Of a DNA stretch of 64,000 bases, positions 1-10,279 are shown one piece after another; position 1 is the first letter of the stretch, and each line of letters opens with the position of its first letter. The notes beneath the pieces are model-generated. The model searched no databases. It was not told the DNA's origin and saw nothing but the letters and a program-made list of their open reading frames with translations. Origin of the DNA: Sepiola atlantica (taxonomy: Eukaryota > Mollusca > Cephalopoda > Sepiida > Sepiolidae); assembly GCA_963556195.1 (NCBI GenBank), contig OY744523.1, positions 78,175,945-78,239,944 of the forward strand, written 5' to 3'. The position numbers were made by a program, and so were the translations under genes.

Positions 1-800
1 ATATATATATATATATAATATCCAATAATCTCTTTCTTCGGATGAATGCACATATGATCTAGAAAAACAAAAACTTACACACAGTAAAATACAACGATGA
101 TGTTTGTGGGTGTTTCTCATCTTGTCATCGGCTTGGGAACCATGAGCAGTGCAATGCTACCCAGTAAGTCTGAAACTAAACTCACAAATGATTGGTTCAG
201 AAAAAGGCCTCAGGAAACTGGTCAATCTCTTCTCTTGAAATCTAATGGAACGTTATAGTGTATGCATCATGCATCATGTGAAAGATTATCGTCATCATCA
301 CTTTTAGAGCAACCAGCAATGGTGAATGTGATGCAACGAAATAGATGAGGCAAACTAATGCCAGCGAGCCAAATAGCATAAGAGAACGAGGAAGCTACTA
401 ATGACATCCTGTAGATGTAGTTAATCGTACCTCACCCCTTCAGCTTCTGTGGATGCATTAGTGTGTAGCCTCAGAATTTGTATTGCTTCATAAGGAACCA
501 TATTTGAAGGAATTTCATTTTGTCAATACGACATTGAAAAAAAAGTTATACACCTGTCTGCTACAATATTTTTTTTTGAATTTGAACTGTTATAATGTTT
601 TAGTTTTATTCAATTTTAGCAAACCTAAAAATCCTATTTTTAATATCTCACAGAATGAACAGATGTTCAAACGAAGTTGTATTCAATAAATTTGAATGCA
701 CTGATGGATATTCACTTGTGTGATCATCTCAGTGGTTTTATCCTAATCTTCCATGTGGTCAGCCAAGCAGCCATCATGTCTCTTCATAACTGGAAGCTGA
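1..800. other. Non-coding stretch, no gene seen
   Basis: It opens with a short (TA)n run (1-18). The rest is unique-looking AT-rich DNA with no supported gene. A 68-codon open frame at 483-689 has no recognisable motif and is low-complexity in its second half, so I do not call it. Confidence 0.6.
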
Positions 801-1028
801 GAGGTGACGGTGGTTAAGTTAATAACGACACGGACTGACGACCTGGGTGTTCCAAGTTTGAATCCAGTCGGTTCCACAGTACCACTTTCACTTAGGGATG
901 TTGGCAACCTTCACGTGGTCGTTCCCATAAGTACCTGATGTCTTTCTAGAAAGAATTCTAACAAGAAAGATATTGGGGAAACCAATGTCAACACTAGAAT
1001 CGTCTGATTCACATGAAATGAATGAATA
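801..1028 (+). mobile_element. tRNA-derived SINE, copy 1
   Basis: The segment aligns along its length with a second copy at 17690-17895. Both start with GAGGTGACGGTGGTTAAG or a close variant, which reads as a Pol III A-box region. A B-box-like GTTTGAATCC lies at 856-865. The body shares TTGGCAACCTTCACGTGGTC-like and GATGTCTTTCTAGAAAGAAT-like blocks, and both end near TGATTCACA followed by GAAATGAATGA-like sequence. The copies differ by substitutions and small indels, which fits old SINE insertions. Tail and target duplication are not clear. No SINE family name is assigned. Confidence 0.8.
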
Positions 1029-1675
1029 ACTGAAAGCTGGCTTCAGATGGATGTACCTTGTTGAATATTTATAATATTTATTTCATTTTGCAAACCAATT
1101 CTATATGCACTTTAGAAACTTTTCATAACCATTACCTTTTTTAAGCATCCCTGAGGATGGAATCCATTGACAAGCTTCTATAGGCCCTGCTGTTAAATAC
1201 AAACTACTTAAACTACTTAGCTGCTGGCTATTATTAAATCCACTCTCTTTTCACATGCTATCTTTCTCAACCAATCAGAACCCTTCTTATCTACCTCCAT
1301 ATATAACAATGAGAGAACCTGTTGTACTAATAGAGAATGAAAGTAGCAAATTCAAAATCTAGCTACCAATTCACTTTGTGAACAGTATAGATCTATCTCT
1401 ATCTCTATTCCCTATCAAACAGACGAGTAATCTTGAAATAAAACATAATCACTATTGAAATTACAAAGGCCATGCTATACAACGCGCAAACATACACACA
1501 TTTGAATCGGTAACGAAAACGCTTTTATTTTTCATTAATCAATAATCAATATTATTATTGAGACATACTATTTGAGAGAAGACATTTTGCCATTTATGAT
1601 AAGACACTGAAAAATCTTATTGACTTGAAGTTGAAATATACCTTTTCTCTTTAATGAACTTTTAAAGTCCTCTTG
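1029..1675. other. AT-rich non-coding stretch
   Basis: I see no gene and no repeat that recurs in the window. It contains ordinary AT-rich sequence leading into the (TC)n-(TA)n block. Confidence 0.5.
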
Positions 1676-1677
1676 GT

Positions 1678-1702
1678 GTCTCTCTCTCTGTCCCTCTCTC
1701 TC

Positions 1703-1781
<79 letters not shown>
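1678..1781. repeat. (TC)n then (TA)n compound microsatellite
   Basis: A CT-dinucleotide run (about 1678-1737) passes directly into a TA run (about 1738-1781). An antisense open frame of 86 codons here encodes only the dinucleotide repeat (alternating R/E and Y/I) and is not a gene. Confidence 0.95.
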
Positions 1782-1784
<3 letters not shown>

Positions 1785-2395
1785 GGTGAACTAAAAGCGA
1801 ACTTTTAGGAAAGGTAAAACCTATTGTGAAAAGTATACAGCTCAATATCCAGGATAGAGCAGATAGATATGAGTTGTTGCCATTCTTCAGACTAGTCTTG
1901 TTTTTCAACAAGCAAGCCTTTAAATATTAATTCGCTGTCTTTTTGCCAATTTAAACCTATTCCATGATTTTCAGCCAGGAAGTCTTTTTAAATGCGAATA
2001 CTTTCCACCTCACGTTTTACTGAGCCTTGTTGCATCCACGAACGTACCTTATATTGGACCTTTTACCCTCTGGATTCTATCTATCTTCGCCGCACCTGAA
2101 GATGTGGTTTTTGGAATTTAACTTTGAATCCTCTCTTGTCACTTCTCGTGCCTTTTAACGACCTACCTATCTACATTTCACTTTCTCCACTGGACTTTTT
2201 GACACCGGACTTTTTTGCAATCGGACATTTGCTTGCATTCGGGCAGAGTTTTGCCTTGTGTTTTTTCCCTACAATTTATATTACATTTTCAAATTTTAAA
2301 TCTTGGCCTTTGCCAACTTATCTATCCCAGCGATTTCCTCTGATGATAAGATTTTGATCTTTGAACAGCCTGGCTTAAGGAAAAATTTAACTTGA
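1785..2395 (-). repeat. Dispersed repeat of unknown type, copy 1 (inverted relative to 23900-24330)
   Basis: The part at 1800-1870 resembles 23910-24000 (shared blocks around CTATTGTGAAA, AGCTCAATAT and GGATAGAG). The reverse complement of 2190-2390 resembles 24095-24310, with shared blocks CCTTAAG-CAGGCT, TTCAAAGAT, GATAGATAAGTTGGCA, AAAATTTGAAAA and AAAGTCCAGTG. The two parts lie in different relative orientations, so the copies are rearranged. A 77-codon open frame at 2124-2357 shows no known domain. Possibly an old DNA transposon or SINE; I cannot name it. Confidence 0.6.
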
Positions 2396-2487
2396 ATAAA
2401 TTGCCTTTTTGCGGAATATACCTTGCTCTGAGCAACTGAATAGAAATACGATTTGACTTTTGCTTTTCTAATTCCTTTTTATCCTTC

Positions 2488-2489
<2 letters not shown>

Positions 2490-2547
<58 letters not shown>
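2490..2547. repeat. (TA)n microsatellite
   Basis: An uninterrupted TA run directly precedes a 5'-truncated LINE 3' end, so the LINE fragment may have inserted in or beside the microsatellite. Confidence 0.95.
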
Positions 2548-2548
<1 letters not shown>

Positions 2549-2701
2549 CTCTCTTCCTGCTAACTGTTTTTGTCTTACCTATAACCTTGGTATTTTCAAG
2601 ACTGAGGCCAATAGACATCTCCTGTCTTTGCGATAACCATATTTGTTCTTGTTAGCTTCTCACATCAAGTGGCTTCATACCTTGTCTGGAGCAATTTCCA
2701 T
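2549..2701 (+). mobile_element. 5'-truncated LINE 3' end (family A)
   Basis: The translation gives the C-terminal tail of a non-LTR retrotransposon protein: a LxxxxxxLPITLVFSRLRPID-like stretch, then a stop. It closely matches the reverse complement of 5945-6110, where the same tail joins more coding sequence. The 3' end is marked by AAGTGGCTTCATACCTTGTC followed by TGGAGC-ATTTCCAT. The same terminus occurs at 5945-5990 and 20350-20395. A (TA)n run follows. Only about 150 bp survive. The superfamily (CR1/Jockey-like, APE type) is inferred from the longer relatives in this window. Confidence 0.75.
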
Positions 2702-2721
2702 AATATATATATATATATACT

Positions 2722-4680
2722 GAGAATCTTTTGAAACAAATTCTTTCATTGTTATTTTTCTTGTAGACTAAAATATTTTGTTTACTCAGAGATTTTCAGC
2801 TTCGAATATTTTCTTGCTTCTTTTATAAAGAATCTTCCCCTCTCTCTCCCTCTCTCTCTTTCTCTTCCCCTCTATTTCTATCTCTCTCTCTCTCTTTCTC
2901 TTTCCCCCTGTTGTCAGTTAAAATAACATATATGAAAAGATCCTAGGATTGTGTTAGATTTTCAACTGAAGCCACTTCAAAAACAATGGAATAAGAAATC
3001 TTAGATAGAAACACAATGCATCAAAGACATTTATGAAAGACACAAATTCTTTGAAATTCCTTTCAAGAGTTTTCTCTTTCAAAAGACAGAAAAATATGAA
3101 TGAATAACAAAAAACGAGATTAACAAAATAACAATAGATTCTTTTACTATGTCCACCTTTTTAAAAAAATATCTCGAATAATTGGATTAGTGACGCTTTA
3201 TTCGCAATTGCTATTGATTTTTGAAAGCAAATAGATGATAGCAAAATGGGAAGTTGTCAAAAGTCTTTTCCAAGTTGAAAACCTCTCAATTTGTTATACT
3301 ATCAAAACTAACTTCAGCCAAAACCTATTCAGTGACAAAAAGTGTCTCATTGTTTAAAATTGTTGCGATGAACTGAACTCTAACAGCAGTTTAATCGCAT
3401 CCATTATTAAATAACAGGGATGCTGCAAAAATTTAATTGAAAAGGTTTTGAAGTTTTGAAAAATTATCAGTCTCAAAGAAATTTATAGTGACATATCCAT
3501 AAAAAACGGCGGTATTAGATTCAAATGATATTTCTTTCGAATTTTGGAAAAATGACACAAAAAGGAGAGTAGTTTAGCCATTGAACATATTTTCAATGGT
3601 TTAATTGATGTTTTTTAGATATTTGCTAAGCAGTGTTGACTTTACTATTTAGAAACTTAGGACAAAGTTCTCATAGTCCATAATTGAGAACAGTTTTAAA
3701 TTTTAGTAAATGTTTTCATATTGTAAAAACTAAATTAATTTTGTTTTATAATGTTTAATGTTATTACATTGAAAACTTGCAGAAATTCTTTGACAAAAAT
3801 GTTTATGTCAGTGGTTTTAGATCTTGGCATCGTGTTTTGTTTTCAATTGCATCCATGGAAAGAGAGACAAGGACACCACAACTATAGATTTATAATTGTT
3901 TTTATAAAAATTTAAGAAATATTTCAAATATTCAAGGAATATCATCTTTTAGTTTGACAACTGCAATATCTTAACTCTTTTCAATCCCAATGCCGATGCA
4001 GGTCGCTAGAGTCAACACAAGTTTAAAATAATATAGATGTTTTGTTTGAAGCTAAATTTTGGTTATTTTTTAAAAGATAATGATCCAAAGGTAATGAGTA
4101 AAAAAGAAAACTAATACTATATATTAAAATAAATGTTCAAACATTTCTGAATTTAACGAAACTCACTTTTAAACAACGAAGTAACAAAATCTTTTAAAAA
4201 TCAAATATTTGTGATAGAGGCCTGTTTTTAAGTAAATTGATAAATTAAAATGTCACTTTCTTTGTATTTAAAATATACCCTCAAATGCAATTTATTACAG
4301 ACAATAGTTGTCCAATAAAGCGTTTGTAATTGTTTAATTAATCTTGCCCAAAATTTTAAAGCAAAAAGAATGTACAATCGTTTTAGATTTTAAGCAATGT
4401 CAAAGCAGAGAAATGTCATTTAATAGCATATTGGTGAAAAAGGTGTCAAAAGGATTGAAGAGATAAAGTACTATCTAAAAAACATTTAATACAGTATTAA
4501 AAATCTGTTATTTTTGTGAGTAGTTTAATGATAATTAATAACAAAATCCATATTCATCATCAAATAACAATAAAGTTTTATTTGTGAATTCATTATAATC
4601 TAGATGTTTATTCATGTTTCATAGAGATGTTAAAATGCTTGGAAGACAAATTGTAAATTCAAATAGACACAGTTTTCTTA
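2722..4680. other. AT-rich non-coding stretch
   Basis: A pyrimidine-rich CT block lies at about 2837-2907. The rest is AT-rich sequence with frequent stops in all frames. I see no gene, no long repeat and no transposon terminus. Confidence 0.6.
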
Positions 4681-4682
4681 AT

Positions 4683-5375
4683 TTAATAGACACATTGAAT
4701 TTGTATTGAATGACTTCTGGAGAGGACTTGAATGCCTACTAGACACCACTCTCGGGTGATTTCGGTCTCTTTGTACAGGGGTTTGTCAGAGACCCGGACA
4801 TGAGGATACTTCCCATTTGAAGTAAACCCTAGCCAAATATTTAAAAAAGTGGTGGGCTGTCTCCTCAAGCCATCCAGCATGTCCCCCGGGTTGCAGATGG
4901 GGGCACCCCCTCTATTAATAGAGAGTAGCTTTGAATAACAAATTAGAATCCGTTGACAATGAGGAACTGATAAAAAAAAATGAATAAAACCAAAAGTAAA
5001 TACTGGCAGGCCAGCACCCACGATAAAAGAGCCCACCAACCTGTTCATACACCAGGCGGGAAGATGTATGCAATGGTGTGAACCTTCCTGCCTCCGGAAA
5101 TGGTGCTCCAGCCATGACAGATGCCAACCAGGGTCAGCCATCAGGCCTTGAGAAAAAGGGTCTTGGCCCACTATCTCCACTATATGCAGCAACAAAATAG
5201 GAACATAAGAGACTTAAAAGCTCAACCATGGACTGTTGCACAAAAAAGGTGCTATTGTTTTGCTACCACTACTCAAAGTTTGAAAAGTGGAGCAAAACAT
5301 CCAATGAAATCCTATCCGAAAAGAACAAAATATATGTTTCACAATGAAGGTTGTATGGATTGCCCCCCTTAATTA
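4683..5375 (-). other. GC-richer insert with 170-codon antisense open frame, unassigned
   Basis: This block is clearly less AT-rich than its flanks. It holds a 170-codon open frame on the minus strand (5195 to 4683), overlapped by shorter ones. The frame contains tracts such as GGAPICNPGDMLDGLRRQP but no domain I recognise. The change in base composition suggests an inserted element, perhaps a fragment of a LINE or DNA transposon. I see no terminal repeat or tail. It is not supported as a host gene. Confidence 0.35.
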
Positions 5376-5940
5376 TAGTAATGAAGCAAATCTTTTGTGG
5401 ATTATGTTTCAGAAGTGTTTAGATGAAGATTTATAATTTGTGTAATTTGGATTATTCGGTCTACTATTCTCATCACTGATTGTAATTCAATGCCTTTATT
5501 CATTGTGCCAGGAGACTATATGGACAAGTCTAGTACGCACTTGAAGAAGGTCAGAGCTTACATCGACCGAAATGTGAGACTTACATTCAAGATTAGAATA
5601 GTAGTCGGAATAATCCAAATAATCCAAAGCCTTTTGCTGTTGTTTTTCGGTTGTCTGATATCTTGCAAATATTCATCATCAAGTTACAGCTGTTGCTACA
5701 AATTTTTTTTTTTACCATCTTGAAAAACAATTCCAATTCTATTTTCTTTCCATTTTTGTCTTTCTGGTCAGAATCTGAATATTTCTCCATTCAGTCTTTC
5801 TATAGCCGTAGCCATTGATAAAGGTAGGCATTATGCAGTTGTCATTCAGCAAGCCATGACGATATTAGTTTTGCAAGGATCGCCTTGTGAAGGTGGTGTC
5901 CTCCTACCAAATAGTATTCCCAAATGATAACCTTTTTTTA
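5376..5940. other. Non-coding stretch
   Basis: Short open frames on both strands (for example 5490-5723) show no family motif and are partly low-complexity. Nothing else is supported. Confidence 0.5.
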
Positions 5941-5941
5941 A

Positions 5942-6360
5942 CATTTTTTATGGAAATCGCTCCAGACAAGGCATGAAGCCACTTGATGTAAGGAGCTAAC
6001 AAGAACGAAATATGATTTTCGCAAAGACAGGAGATGTCTATTGGCCTTAGTCTTGAAAAGACCAAGGCTATAGGTAGGAGAAAAACAGTCAGCAGGAAGA
6101 GAGTTCCACAAGCCTGCAGTTCTTGGAAAGAAGCTACTGGAATAGGAAGCTGTATATTACAATGAGGTATCAAAACAGTGAATTGATGGAAACCACTGAA
6201 CCAACGAGTCAAATGAGCTGGAACAAAAGAAGCAGGGAATAGATGAGACAATTCTGAAAACACATGCCATAATAGTATTTATAGAAAAGACTGAGACTAG
6301 CAACATCACGTCTCTGACAGAGAGGGTGCCATGAAACTCCAGCTCCTGTCCCATCGCCAC
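5942..6360 (-). pseudogene. LINE (CR1/Jockey-like) RT C-terminal tail and 3' end, family A
   Basis: Read on the minus strand, frames starting near 6360 give a VASLSLFYKYYYGMC-like block, then SSFFP-like and ELSSC-LFF-like blocks and the tail VFLLPIALVFSRLRPID. Together these are the C-terminal region that follows the RT domain in CR1/Jockey-type LINEs. The 3' end CTTGTCTGGAGCGATTTCCA is followed by an A-rich stretch on this strand. Coding sense switches between frames, so it is a dead, 5'-truncated copy. It abuts a second LINE tail pointing the opposite way at 6361. Confidence 0.7.
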
Positions 6361-6660
6361 ACTGTTGCCTCCCTATGCTTGTTTTACAAGTACTTCCATG
6401 TGTTCCGATGAACTTACTACACTTGTATCTCCTTAATGTAAATACTCTTGACTAACCCAATTAGCAGCAAAATCCCACCTCTTCACTCTAGAGGTCCTCA
6501 AATGCAGGAAAACTTCCTATTCTTATAGCTTTGGGGGGGGCCGCTTGCTTTTGGAATTTCCTCCCTGATACCTGTTTTCCCCGACTGTACCAACATGCAG
6601 AAATGTAAATGTGATGTGAACAAACATTTTGTTGCACTTAGAATGTCCACAATAAATCTG
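6361..6660 (+). pseudogene. LINE RT C-terminal tail, family C, divergent from the neighbour
   Basis: Forward frames give TVASLCLFYKYFHV, then CSDELTT, then (after frame changes) FWNFLPDTCFP and a QHAEM-like block, then CDVNKHF. The order and spacing match the minus-strand tail at 52005-52370 (FYEYFNGLCSDELAAL, then the SGTPSLFPVSPT-like region). It is a truncated, frameshifted LINE 3' segment. A run of nine G (6532-6540) lies inside it. The clade call is by motif similarity only. Confidence 0.6.
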
Positions 6661-7115
6661 GCCCCTAATCACAGTAGCCGCTTCCAACTCAATGGCAAAT
6701 AAATGTTTTGCTGTTTTGGGTGAATAAAAGTTGTGAAAAATGTTGACTTCTACACAGATAAGTATTAATTGATTTTACTCAGTCTCAGGCTTTCATTGCA
6801 AATGTGACACGTTTTTTCGAAAGCAAATATTTGTATACATCAACCAAAGAAACTTTTCTTTCATTCTAAAAGCATATTCGACATTTTCTGTAGTGAATGT
6901 ATTTTTTGTTATGCTGTCTTTTCATTTAATTTCTTGGTGTTGTTTTCTTCAAAAATGCTTTCTTTTATTTTTTCCTAGAATTTTTGTTTTTTGACATTTG
7001 AGGATCAATGAAGTAAAATAATTTTGGAAAGGAAAGAAACAACGTCATATTTTGGCCAATAGTTGATATATTCTCAAAATTATAAGTGCATCTTTTAGAG
7101 GATGCTTTGCTGAAT
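6661..7115. other. AT-rich non-coding stretch
   Basis: No gene seen. It separates the divergent LINE tails from the transposase relic that follows on the minus strand. Confidence 0.5.
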
Positions 7116-7745
7116 ATATTTAACTCAAAGATGCTGCCATGAACCTCCACCACGACCTCCAAGTGCGACCTGAACCTGCAGTATGCAATCATCACAGTGT
7201 TCTGTGAGATATGCCTAAACATCAGTTGGATCCTGGTAATCAGCTTGTCCTTATTGCAAGTGGTGCGGTTGGTGTCTTTCTCAACTCTTCCCTACACATA
7301 ATAGTTGTGCAATTGGTCCTGAGAAGAAGCAGAGCATCCATGGCTCGACACGGTGTTGGCCCTTCTCAAAGAGTTTCTTGGCTTTCGTAGGACGGACCTT
7401 TTGGGCTTTGGCAGTGAGTAGTTGATTCTTGCGACTTTTGTATGAGGAGTTGCAAAGATTCTCATACAGAGCTTTTTCATAGTCATCACTCTGACACCCA
7501 TCTCCCTCGCTAAGATTCATATTGTCTTGCCTGGATCTTGCTACACCTTTCTTTTATAGCTTCTCAATGAATTTCGTTGTTCGGACACAGTCAGAACACC
7601 TGCTATGATCATTCCTGCTAGCCACTGCTTCCACATCTCCATCGCAATTCTCCAGCTCACAGCCTTCAAGGTATTAAAGAAGCACTGAGCTGCAGCTAAA
7701 ATTTCCGAATGCTTAAATCCGTCGTGAATCATGATGCTGCAGATC
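7116..7745 (-). pseudogene. Tc1/mariner-superfamily transposase relic, catalytic core deleted
   Basis: Read from 7745 to 7116 on the minus strand. The N-terminal part resembles a helix-turn-helix region (KxVSWRIAMEMW, then a PGKTI-ILARETGV block). It is followed by SYKSRKNQLLTAKAQKVR and KAKKLFEKGQHRVEPWML, then CFFS. The text then jumps to a C-terminal block: GRVEKDTNRTTCNKDKLITR, FRHISQNTVMIA and CRFRSHLEVVVEVHGS. In intact relatives the catalytic acidic residues lie between these blocks, so the DDE/D core is missing. Several frameshifts occur. Terminal inverted repeats were not found. Family placement is from the remembered layout of this transposase type. Confidence 0.65.
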
Positions 7746-7749
7746 ACTC

Positions 7750-8520
7750 TCTTTCAATATTCTGGTACTTTCCCATCGTCAAACCCATCGTCAAACCTAT
7801 CGTCAAACCCAGCTATCTGTTGCACTTTACCGGTATTAAATACTTCAAATGGTTCTGAAATTAAAGAATATCAAAACGTTTTCAAATTTGTCTTGAACGT
7901 TCTGTATGTGACTTACATGTTAGAGGTGCCTTCTTATTTTAACAGACCCCAGATAGAAACAGAGTTTGGTGTTGTGATTATTTCATAAGAGGCATAATTC
8001 TATAAGGGTTGACAAAAAAGACCATTTAAAAAAAAAAGCTGTTTTATTAGTTTTTAAGCATTTTCTTTTATAAAATATATATTTCAAGTGATTATATAAA
8101 AAGTGGCAAATATCGATTGTTCTTTTGAGATTGAAAGCCGTGACCCAAATATCAGTGTCCTTAATGATGACCCCCAACAAATACTTCCTCATCAACTTGA
8201 CCTCTAGATGAACTCTTACCACTTTTTGGTGAAAGAGAATATGAAAATAATAAAGCAAATTAATTATTTTCTAGTTCAAGTCAGACTTTTCCTTTTGAAC
8301 TTATTGATCACAAGTGCAACTTATTGACGACAAACGGAATTTGAATTGGATTATTTTAAAAATTGCAAGTAATTTTATGTTTTTCTATCTTAGTAACTTT
8401 AGTTGGACTGTTATGAGGTATATCAAATTCATTTCATAATAGTGAAATTTCTATGGGGAACTATTGCTAGAAGAGCAAAGTAAAAATAAATAATCGATTA
8501 ATTTTTTTTAAATAAAAATA
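7750..8520. other. AT-rich non-coding stretch
   Basis: A small imperfect direct repeat of CCCATCGTCAAACC lies near 7780-7812. No gene motif is seen in the short open frames. Confidence 0.5.
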
Positions 8521-8532
8521 CTACTCCTACTA

Positions 8533-8535
<3 letters not shown>

Positions 8536-8586
<51 letters not shown>

Positions 8587-8594
8587 TAATAATA
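8536..8594. repeat. (TAA)n microsatellite, 5' flank of RLE element copy 1
   Basis: A trinucleotide run with one TGATAA interruption ends exactly where the retrotransposon 3' UTR copy begins. Its antisense translation is poly-Y and is not a protein. Confidence 0.95.
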
Positions 8595-8870
8595 CCAGAC
8601 CTCCACTGGAAGAGCGCGGACAGCTCTGGGACCTTGGGGAGGCTTGTTGCCACTCGGGCCCCAGAGGGGACCAATGGCTCTTATCAGCAGGAAATCGGTG
8701 GTAGGTGGCTGTTGCGATACCGCAAGGTCATCAGCGATGATGAACGAAAAGAGGTAGAGCATACTGGAAGTTTGAGGAGACTTGTTGTCACTCAGACTCC
8801 AGGGAATACCACAGGTTGTTGGCAGTGGGCGATCACTGACGATGACCAGTGTGATAACTCCTAGTGAGTA

Positions 8871-8905
<35 letters not shown>
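8595..8905 (+). mobile_element. RLE non-LTR element copy C1: 3' UTR only
   Basis: About 275 bp match 13084-13362, the 3' UTR of the near-full copy, almost base for base, from ACCAGACCTCCACTGGAAGA to the CTCCTAGTGAGTAAATAATA terminus. It ends in (TAA)n. No coding sequence is present, so it is a strongly 5'-truncated insertion or a 3'-UTR-only unit. (TAA)n lies on both sides, which fits insertion into a TAA microsatellite. Open frames inside (for example 8583-8864) are UTR translations. Confidence 0.9.
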
Positions 8906-8933
<28 letters not shown>

Positions 8934-8938
8934 AAGAA
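8906..8938. repeat. (AAG)n microsatellite
   Basis: An AAG run directly follows the (TAA)n tail of copy C1. Confidence 0.95.
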
Positions 8939-9240
8939 TTCTGTCGTGTTTATTCTCTCGTGTTAAAACTCAAGAAAAAAAAAAGGAGGTAAATTGTAAA
9001 TCCTTACTTGAATATTTTAAATTTGTCATTTAACTTGATTAATTGCCCCAAAAAGTTGATTCTAAATTTGACAAAAAAATCATTGGTTATTAATGAATGT
9101 TTCCAAATTATTACCCAAAATATAAAGACCAATATGTTTCATAATCCGGCGTAAATTTTTCAGACAAAAACGGGAGGGGAACCTATCGTGTGTCCCCCGG
9201 CTGTCAAAGATTAGCCTTTACAACTTATACTATGTAGGTA

Positions 9241-9242
<2 letters not shown>

Positions 9243-9315
<73 letters not shown>
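9243..9315. repeat. (TA)n microsatellite
   Basis: A long TA run followed by a T-rich stretch (9321-9335), immediately upstream of the near-full retrotransposon. Confidence 0.95.
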
Positions 9316-9319
<4 letters not shown>

Positions 9320-9508
9320 ATTTTTTTTTTTTTTTGTGTGGTAGTGCATAATATCACTCATTAAAATGAATGAGACAATCACTATCCCTGTGACAGGACC
9401 ACAGGCAGAATAAGCCTGGGCCTGGTGTGGCCACACACACCAAAAATATGAATAATACACAATAATATCAATACAAGCCGTGGGACTCAGGAGAAAGACC
9501 TGAGTGTC

Positions 9509-10228
9509 ATGATGGGCAGGTGCTCCCTCGTTAGCCAACATGGGGGACCCAGTCCGCATCCTGCGAATGTTGGCCCTTCTCATTTCAGAAACAAGACAAC
9601 GGACAAGAACCAGGTAAGTAACCTCTCTGATTCCAGGTATGACAAGGACACAGACCAAAGACAGGAAACCCAGAACGAAAACAGCAAACTGAAAAGATAT
9701 AGAAAGAAATGGACCACGAAAGAGAACAGACTGGTGATGGAGTGCTATTATAAAAGCCGCTACCCTACAGAAAGAGGCTACCGAAAACGAATGAAACATC
9801 TCTGGGACATTGCTAGTGACTACCATACAACAGAAAAAAGGATAGCAGATCAAGCAAGACAGATCCTCAAGCGAGGATGGTTCTCGGGGATGGAACTGAC
9901 GGAAATCAGACAGAAGGTGAATGGCGAAACGGAGCAAGGAACACCACCGAAGGAGAATCCACAGGAAGAGGACAGGCAAAACATACACACTGAAACTGAA
10001 GAGATTGAAGACTACGGAATCACAGAACCAGATGAGATAGAAGACTGCGGAACCACAGAACCTGCTGAGATAGAACTCAACGAAACAGAAGCAAGTGAAG
10101 TGGAGAACATTAGACGATACATGTTAGAAAACAAAACAAAACTCCCATCTCTCAGGAATGAAGTAGCGAAGAAGTTAAAAGCAGAAACAGAAAGAGTAAA
10201 CAGACTCCTCACACACATCCCAACATAA
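9509..10228 (+). pseudogene. RLE element protein, N-terminal part (DNA-binding region), ends at in-frame TAA
   Basis: A 239-codon open frame starting at the tandem ATG-ATG. The first 60 residues are polar and low in order. Residues about 63-85 (KRYRKKWTTKENRLVMECYY) look like a Myb-type or other tryptophan-containing DNA-binding helix. This is followed by RGYRKRM (about 91-97) and RIADQARQILKRGWFSGMEL, a block I associate with the N-termini of this retrotransposon family. An acidic, repetitive segment near residues 165-195 repeats EIEDxGxTEPxEIE. The TAA at 10226-10228 is followed in the same frame by uninterrupted sequence into the RT part, so this is the front of one polyprotein and not a separate ORF1. 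The stop could be a mutation or, less likely, a read-through site. Confidence 0.8.
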
Positions 10229-10279
10229 ACTATTACGGACCTAAACAACCTGATATATGCAGGGGCAAAATCGGTAAGT

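Noticed and set aside
9242..9988. 248-codon minus-strand open frame
   Set aside because: Antisense to the element's leader and N-terminal frame, ending in a (TA)n-coded Y/I run.
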